Shown here: piece after piece, positions 57,700 through 64,000 of the stretch
Numbering within the stretch: the first letter of the stretch is position 1
Layout of the letters: each line of letters opens with the position of its first letter
Source of the DNA: Luzula sylvatica
Lineage: Eukaryota; Streptophyta; Magnoliopsida; Poales; Juncaceae
Reading direction: 5' to 3'
DNA: 64,000 bases
Assembly: GCA_946800325.1 (NCBI GenBank)
Contig: OX326961.1
Span: 11,034,215 to 11,098,214 of the forward strand
Translations under genes and position numbers: made by a program
Notes under the pieces: generated by a model
What the model saw: only the letters and a program-made list of their open reading frames with translations
Told to the model about the DNA's origin: nothing
Database searches by the model: none

Positions 57700-59499
57700 T
57701 TCAGATTAATATCAAATTGGAATTGAATGTCAAGAAACCAAACAACATAAACAAAATTCACACAATTAATTTATAAAAAAGGTGTTTGAAATAATCATGG
57801 AAATCCAAACAATTAATGAAAATAAATTGAAAAAATAGAAATGCCTTTCAGTTGGATCAATAAAACCAAAAGAATGCAGTATTGAAAATGAACAAAAACA
57901 AAAGAAGGCCACAAACATTATAGAAAACCTTAATAAGTAAAAAAATGAAAATGTTTGATTCAAGTAACATACATAAGAAATACTCATGTCAATATTGAGG
58001 AACAGACCATCTTTAATCAGTGCGCAAACACTGATTAAAGGAAAATATGGAATCCAATTGTTACTTGCATTCAGAAATTAATTCAGCTAATTGGGCAATA
58101 GTATGAAATAATTGTCCTTCCATTATTCCAGGATTAAGGGATTATTCGGCTTTTGGCAATAGTATATTTTTCTGGTTCACCAACAAATGCAATGCAAATA
58201 TATTTAATCAAGTATTTTCTAGAAACTCGAGGCAACAAATTTTATACAAACAAAGATGGGATAACGAAGAAGAATTGTCAACTCTTTGAAATCGTAGTTT
58301 TTTAATATTTACTCCGCGTTCACTCCTAATATTGTATCTCAAGTAAAATATTATACAATTAACAAACATAAATATAACATTTATTAGTATTGTTTTTTAA
58401 AAATTGCAGATGCATATGGAGGGATTGCATCACGCGGATCTGTCGTAAAAGAAATCGCGAGCATTTTCACAAACACCTCGCAGATGAATCCATTAGGGAA
58501 TTGCATGAAGTATTTTGACAAAATCATCCATCTTAGTGTTCTTGTTTTCTCCAATATCCTATAATTTAACAGAAAACCGAAACAGGATTAAGATTTAAGC
58601 CTCGTATGTATTTGATATTTCATGGGTCAACTACGTCACGGACCTCGACAACCCCCGAATCTGAGAATTCGTTGGTGAAATGTAAATATTCTTTTCTTTT
58701 AGATTTCTTTTTTGTGATTATGAAGCTCTAGGTTGTCAGTTTCATCTCTATATATCGGCAACAAAAATAAATGTGGAACTTAATTTCACCTCTATTGTAT
58801 AAAAATATGAGAGTCATCAAATTAGCATGACCCTGACATGCTTTGGTGGTGTGATTGTTGGACAGAGTAGTCATTTAGATTCCATGAACACATCCCTGTC
58901 TCAACAAATACTCAAAATCGATATTTGCATAAATGGAATTCATAAATTAAAAACATTATTTTGTTTAATTATAGAATTTGGATATTGCTTCTGTTGGATA
59001 AATGTAACCAAAATGATGCAATATTCAATATTGTAAACAAACATTATATGGATTAAAAATTAAATTAGATCGAGCGATTTTATACTAGCAAAAAATGAAA
59101 TGCTTGTAAGTTTTCCTCTCTATTTAAAATTTACAAAGACAAAAGAAGAAGGCCAAAAACATATATATAGAACCTTAATAAGTAAAAAAAATGAAAATCT
59201 TTTATCAGAGTAACATATACAAGAAATAATCATGAGGAACATACCATCTATTAATTAATGGACACAAAACCACACTCAAGGAAAAATTGGACCCAATAGT
59301 TACTTGCATTCAAAAAACAGTTCATCTAATTGACCAATTGTATGATCTAATTTTCCTCCGATTTCTTCCAAAATTAACGGACAAATCAGTTTTAGATGCC
59401 GAACCCATCTGTCTGTGTGATTTTAGTATAATTTTACATTTCACTAACAAATTCCGTTTTAGGTCGGGCTGCCAAAACGAGTTTATGTGCATGAACAAT
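57700..59499. other. non-coding stretch with an old duplication
   Basis: Segments at about 57895-58125 and 59143-59350 are diverged copies (AGAAGGCCA.AAACAT, CCTTAATAAGTAAAAAAATG, GTTACTTGCATTCA in the same order). On the minus strand, 58400-58510 reads FPNGFICEVFVKMLAISFTT, an open stretch that I do not recognise and that lacks clear splice context. No gene is called. Confidence 0.5.
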
Positions 59500-60055
59500 T
59501 GATTAGGTGCATTAGCAGTTCGTCGGATTCCTCTCTCTTGTATAAACGACGCTCCACTGACATTGTCCAGTACTTGTCTACGTGGTTGACATCGTCATCA
59601 CCGGTGATAATCCCGCAATCATTACTCAATTGGTTACAGATCTCGATGCGCAATTTTTGCTAAAAGATATTGTCTCTCTCTCATTCTTTCTTGCTATCCA
59701 TGCCACCTTCAATACAACGGGACTTCGTCTTAGTCAAATGTCCTATATTCGCTCTCTTTTGCTCAAAGCCAAGATGGGCGGTGCGAAAACACAGCCTCTC
59801 CCATGGCTCCCGGTCTTACCTTATCCAAAATTGATGGTGAAGTGAACCACTAGCCGATCCCGTTTCGTACCGAAGTTTAGTCGAAGATTTGCAATATGTC
59901 ACTAATACACGATCCGATATTGCTTATGTAGTAAATAAGATAACGCATTTTATGGATAATCCTACCGATACTCCCATGGCGGCGGTTAAGTGAATCCTTC
60001 GTTACCTTAAAGGAACTATTCTTCATGGACTCCAACTTCAGAGGAGCACTTTCGA
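59500..60055 (+). pseudogene. Ty1/copia reverse transcriptase fragment
   Basis: Reads VDIVITGDNPAIITQL, the DD-motif region of copia RT with the YVDD tyrosine side lost to a frameshift. It goes on to FFLAIHATFNTTGLRLSQMS, then through frameshifts and stops to QYVT.TRSDIAYVVNKITH-like and RYLKGTILHGLQLQ. It ends where the satellite begins. Both ends are truncated and no LTR is seen. Confidence 0.82.
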
Positions 60056-61685
60056 TTCGAATATTCACAGAATACGTTATTTGGATTTTCCAAGGCCTAA
60101 ATAGATTAGTAAGATCTCCTATTGCGAATAAACAAAATTTCGCAATGTTTGTACAACCGGGTGAAAAAGTGTGACTTAAACCTTTTGTTTTAAACATTCT
60201 CAGAATACGTTATTTTGATTCTCCAAAGCCTAAATAGATAACTAAGATCGCATATTGCAAATAAACCAAATTTCGTAATGTTTGTATAACCGGGTGAAAA
60301 GTTTTGACGTAAAACTTTTGATTCGAACATTCTCAAAATACGTTATTTTTTATTTTCCAAGGCCTAAATAGATTACTAAGATCGCCAATTGCGAATAAAT
60401 CGAATTTCGTAATATTTGTACAACCGAGTGAAAAGTTGCAACATAAAACTTTTGATTCAAACATTCCTAGAATACGATATTTTGATTCCCCAAGGCCTAA
60501 ATAGATCTCTAGGACCGCCTATTGCAAATAAATGAAATTTCGTATTCTTTGTTCAACCTGGTGAAAATTTGTGACATAAATTTTTTGATTCAAACATTCT
60601 CAGAATATGTTTTTTTTATTTCCTAAGGCCTAAATAGATTACAAAGATCGCCAATTGCGAATAAACCAAATTTCCTAATGTTTGTATGACCAAGTGAAAA
60701 GTTGTGACGTAAAACTGTTGATTCAAACATTCTCAGAATATTTTATTTCCATTCCCCAAGGCCCAAATAGATTCATAAGACCGACTATTACGAATAAACC
60801 AGATTTTGTAATGTTTGTATGACCGAGTGAAAAGTTGTGACTTAAAACTTTTGATTCATACATTCTCATAATATATTATTTTGATTCCCCAATGCCTAAA
60901 TAGATTGATAAGACTGCCTATTTCGAATAAACCAAATTTCATAATGTTTGTACAACCTGGTGAAAAGTTGTTACGTAAAATGTTCGATTCAAACATTCTC
61001 AGAATACGATCTTTTGATTCCCCAAGACCTAAATTGATTGTTAAGACCGCCAATTACGAATGAACAAAATTTCGTAATGTTTGTATGACCGAGTGAAAAG
61101 TTGTGACTTAAAACTTTTGATTCAAACGTTCTAAGAATACGTATTGTATTCTCCAAGGCCTAAATAGATTAGTAAGATCGCCTATTGCGAATAAACAAAA
61201 TTGTGTAATGTTTCTCCAACCGGGAGAAAAGTTGTGACTTAAAACTTTCACTTAAAACATTCTCATAATACGTTATTTTGATTCTCCAAAGCTTAAATAT
61301 TAGATTACTAAGATCGCATATTGCGAATAAACCAAATTTTGTAATGTTTGTATAACCGGGTGTGACGCAACACTTTTGATTCGAACATTCTCAGAATACA
61401 ATATTTCGATTCCTCAAGACCTAAATAGATTACTAAGATCGCTAATTGCGAATAAACCAAATTTCGTAATGTTTTTACAAACGAGTAAAAATTTGTGACG
61501 CAAAACTTTGGATTCAAACATTCTAAGAATACGTTATTTTGATTCCCCAAGACCTTAATTGATTGCTAAGACCGCCTATTGTGAATATATGATATTTCGT
61601 ATTATTTGTTCGACCCGGTGAAAAATTGTGATGTAAAATTTTTGATTCAAACATTCTCAGAATACGTTTTTTTCATTCCCCAACC
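60050..61685 (+). repeat. satellite array A, 12 monomers of 133 bp
   Basis: The phrase CCAAGGCCTAAATAGATT recurs at 60091, 60224, 60358, 60491, 60624, 60757, 60890, 61023, 61154, 61287, 61415 and 61548, a spacing of 133 bp in most cases (range 128-134). Each monomer also has TTTGTACAACCGGGTGAAAA and CATTCTCAGAATACGTTATT. Divergence between monomers is modest. The first monomer is fused to the copia fragment. Confidence 0.93.
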
Positions 61686-63953
61686 TTTTACTAAATAACT
61701 TTTCACCACATTTTACAAACACTAAAAAAGTTTGTTTTTCGATTCATAACAATACTTTAACTTTCTGAGGAGTCCAAATAACGTGTTTTGAGTTGGTTTG
61801 GATCGAATCTTTTACTACATAACTTTTCACCAAATTGTACAAACACTAAGAAAGTTTTCTATTCAATTCATATCAATCTTTTAACTCTCTGAGGAGTCCA
61901 AATAACGTGCTTTTGAGATGGTTATGATCGAATCTTTTACTACGTAACTTTTCACCAAATTGTACAAACACTAAAAAAGTTTTCTTTTCGATTCATAGCA
62001 ATCTTTTTACGCTTTGAGGAGTTCAAATAACGTGTTTTTAGATCATTTCTATCGTTCCTTTTACAATATAACTTTTCACCAAATTGTACAAACACTAAGA
62101 AATTTTTTCTTTTTGATTCATAGCTATCTTTCTACTCTATGAGGAGTTCAAATAACGTGTTTTTAGCTCAATTGTACCGTATCTTTTACGACATAACTTT
62201 TCACCAAATTTTATAAACACTAAGAAATTTTGTTTTTCGATTCATAACAATCCTTTAAAGCTTCGAGGAGCCCAAATAACGAGTTTTTAAGATGGTTTGG
62301 ATCGAATATTTTATTACGTAACTTTTCACCAAATTGTACAAACACTAAGAAAGTTTTCTTTTTTATTCATAATAATATTTTAACTCTCTAAGGAGTCCAA
62401 ATAACGTGTTTTTGAGATGATTTGGATCAAATATTTTACTACGTAACTTTTCACCAAATTGTACAAATACTAAGAAAGTTTTCTTTGCAATTCATAGAAG
62501 TTTTTTTATGCTTTGAGGAGTTCAAATAATGTGTTTTTAGATCATTTGTATTGTATCTTTTACTACATAACTTTTCACCAAATTTTACTAACACTAAGAA
62601 AGTTTGTTTTTCGATTCATAACATTCTTTTAACTCTCTGAGGAGTCCAAATAACGTGTTTTGAGATGGTTTGGATCAAATCTTTTACTACGTAACTTTTC
62701 ACCAAAGTGTACAAACACTAAAAAAAATTTCTTTTCGATTCATAGCAATATTTTTACGCTTTGAGGAGTTCAAATAACTTGTTTTTGGATCATTTGTATC
62801 GTATCTTTTAGTACATAACTTTACACCAAATTTTATAAACACTAAGAAAGTTTGTTTTCCGATTCATAACAATTTTTTAACGATCCGAGGAGCCCAAATA
62901 ACGTCTTTTTGAGATGGTTTGGATCAAATATTTTACTACGTAATTTTTCACCAAATTGTACAAACACTAAGAAAGTTTTTTTTTCGATTCATAGCAATCT
63001 TTTTACGCTTTGAGGAGTTCAAATAATTTTTTTTTTAGATCATTTGTATTGTATGTTTTACTACATAACTTTTGACCAAATTTTACAAACACTAAGAAAG
63101 TTTGTTTTTCGATTCATAACATTCTTTTAACACTCCGAGGAGTCCAAATAACGTATTTTGAGATGGTTTTGATCGAATCTTTTACTATGTGACTTATCAC
63201 CAAATTGTACAAACACTAAGAAAATTTTCTATTCGATTCATAGCAATCTTTTAACTTGCTGAGGAGTCCAAATAATGTGTTTTTGAGATGGTTTGGATCA
63301 AATCTTTTAGTACGTAACTTTTCACCAAATTGTACAAACACTAAGAAAGTTTTCTTTTCGATTCATTGCAATCCTTTTAGGCTTTAAGGAGTTCAAATAA
63401 CGTGTTTTTAGATCATTTGTATTGTATCTTTTACTACATAACTTTTCACCAAATTTTACAAACACTAAGAAAGTTTTTTTACTAACACTAGGAAAGTTTT
63501 TTTTTATTCATAACATTCGTTTAACTCTCTGAGGAGTCTAAATAACGTGTTTTGAGATGGTATGTATCGAATCGTCTACTACGTAACTTTTCACCCAATT
63601 CTACGAACACTAAGAAAGTTTTCTTTTCGATTCATAGCAATCTTTTTACGTTTTGAGGAGTTCAAATAACGTGTTTTTAGATCATTTGTATCGTATGTTT
63701 TATTACATAACTTTTCACCAAATTTTACAAACACTAAGAAAGTTTGTTTTTCGATTCATAACATTCTTTTAACTCCATGAGGAGTCCAAATGACGTGTTT
63801 TGAGATGGTTTGGATCGAATATTTTACTACGTAACTTTTCACCAAATTGTACAAACACTAAAAAAGTTTTCTATTCGATTAATAGCAATCTTTTTACGTT
63901 TTGAGGAGTTCAAATAACGTGTTTTTAGATCATTGGTATCGTATCTTTTACTA
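61686..63953 (-). repeat. satellite array B, 18 monomers of about 125 bp, inverted relative to A
   Basis: GAGGAGT.CAAATAACGTG recurs at 61767, 61891, 62016, 62141, 62265, 62390, 62515, 62639, 62763, 62887 and onward to 63905, every 124-125 bp. Two monomer types occur: one with GAGGAGTCC and GAGATGGTTTGGAT, the other with GAGGAGTTC and TAGATCATTTGTAT. They alternate for most of the array. Reversed, a monomer reads TTTGTACAATTTGGTGAAAA and ACGTTATTTGAACTCCTCAA, aligning with array A. Confidence 0.92.
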
Positions 63954-64000
63954 TTCATTATTTCAGTCATTTTTAAAGGAATTTGTTGTGCTATGTGGCC
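63954..64000. other. edge of window beyond satellite B
   Basis: The satellite pattern breaks after CTTTTACTA. The last 47 bp show no recognised feature. Confidence 0.4.

Noticed and set aside
58400..58510. Possible minus-strand exon reading FPNGFICEVFVKMLAISFTT
   Set aside because: Too short, family not recognised, and no matching neighbouring exons with splice sites were found.
59877..61550. Protein repeat on the minus strand of satellite A (FSPGCTNI, NLFRPW phrases)
   Set aside because: The monomer is 133 bp, not a multiple of three, so the frame changes with each monomer; the phrases recur only because the DNA does.

Overview
The window looks like nuclear DNA of a flowering plant, probably a eudicot. 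It is AT-rich, has GT-AG introns, and holds plant-specific families (a RALF-type peptide, a BRIZ1-like E3 ligase, an Ole e 1-like secreted protein, an F-box/LRR fragment). Ty1/copia, Ty3/gypsy, LINE, hAT, Mutator-like, PIF-like and Helitron-like elements dominate. The species cannot be named from the sequence. Only four or five loci look like host genes; most of the DNA is transposon material, much of it nested, or satellite.

Layout. 1-2035: 5' part of a copia element on the minus strand, whose 351 bp LTR cuts into the first of four tandem RALF-like units. 2036-16622: four units of about 3.5 kb. Each has a small secreted four-cysteine peptide gene plus a decayed hAT transposase. Copy 1 is split by the copia element, copies 2 and 3 are open, and copy 4 has a stop in its signal peptide; its spacer carries a composite LTR insertion with a 5 bp target duplication. 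16684-25580: a Helitron-like end, a short LINE with a 16 bp target duplication, and a longer LINE broken by at least four later insertions. 25998-28485: a complete 12-exon BRIZ1-like gene (529 aa) on the minus strand. 28521-33332: a PIF-like element, an 841 bp foldback, an AT-rich minisatellite and a hAT MITE. 33730-43520: a terminal-inverted-repeat element lying in a (TA)n tract. It contains a chromodomain-bearing gypsy element, which itself contains a 1.5 kb solo LTR. 43770-48935: a Mutator-like fragment, a PIF-like element, an isolated LTR and a deleted copia copy of the same family as at position 1. 50291-50786: an Ole e 1-like gene. 52121-54327: a copia 5' fragment and an F-box/LRR relic with one nonsense codon. 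54528-57699: a hAT MITE and two Helitron-like elements. 59500-60055: a copia RT fragment. 60050-63953: two satellite arrays that appear to be one family in opposite orientations.

The most unusual signals are: the RALF plus hAT tandem cluster; arrays of 16 bp perfect palindromes in two different LTR families; the inverted satellite pair at the right end; and the 841 bp near-perfect hairpin. The host genes do not form a pathway. BRIZ1 is a cytoplasmic/nuclear ubiquitin ligase, while the RALF-like and Ole e 1-like products are secreted.
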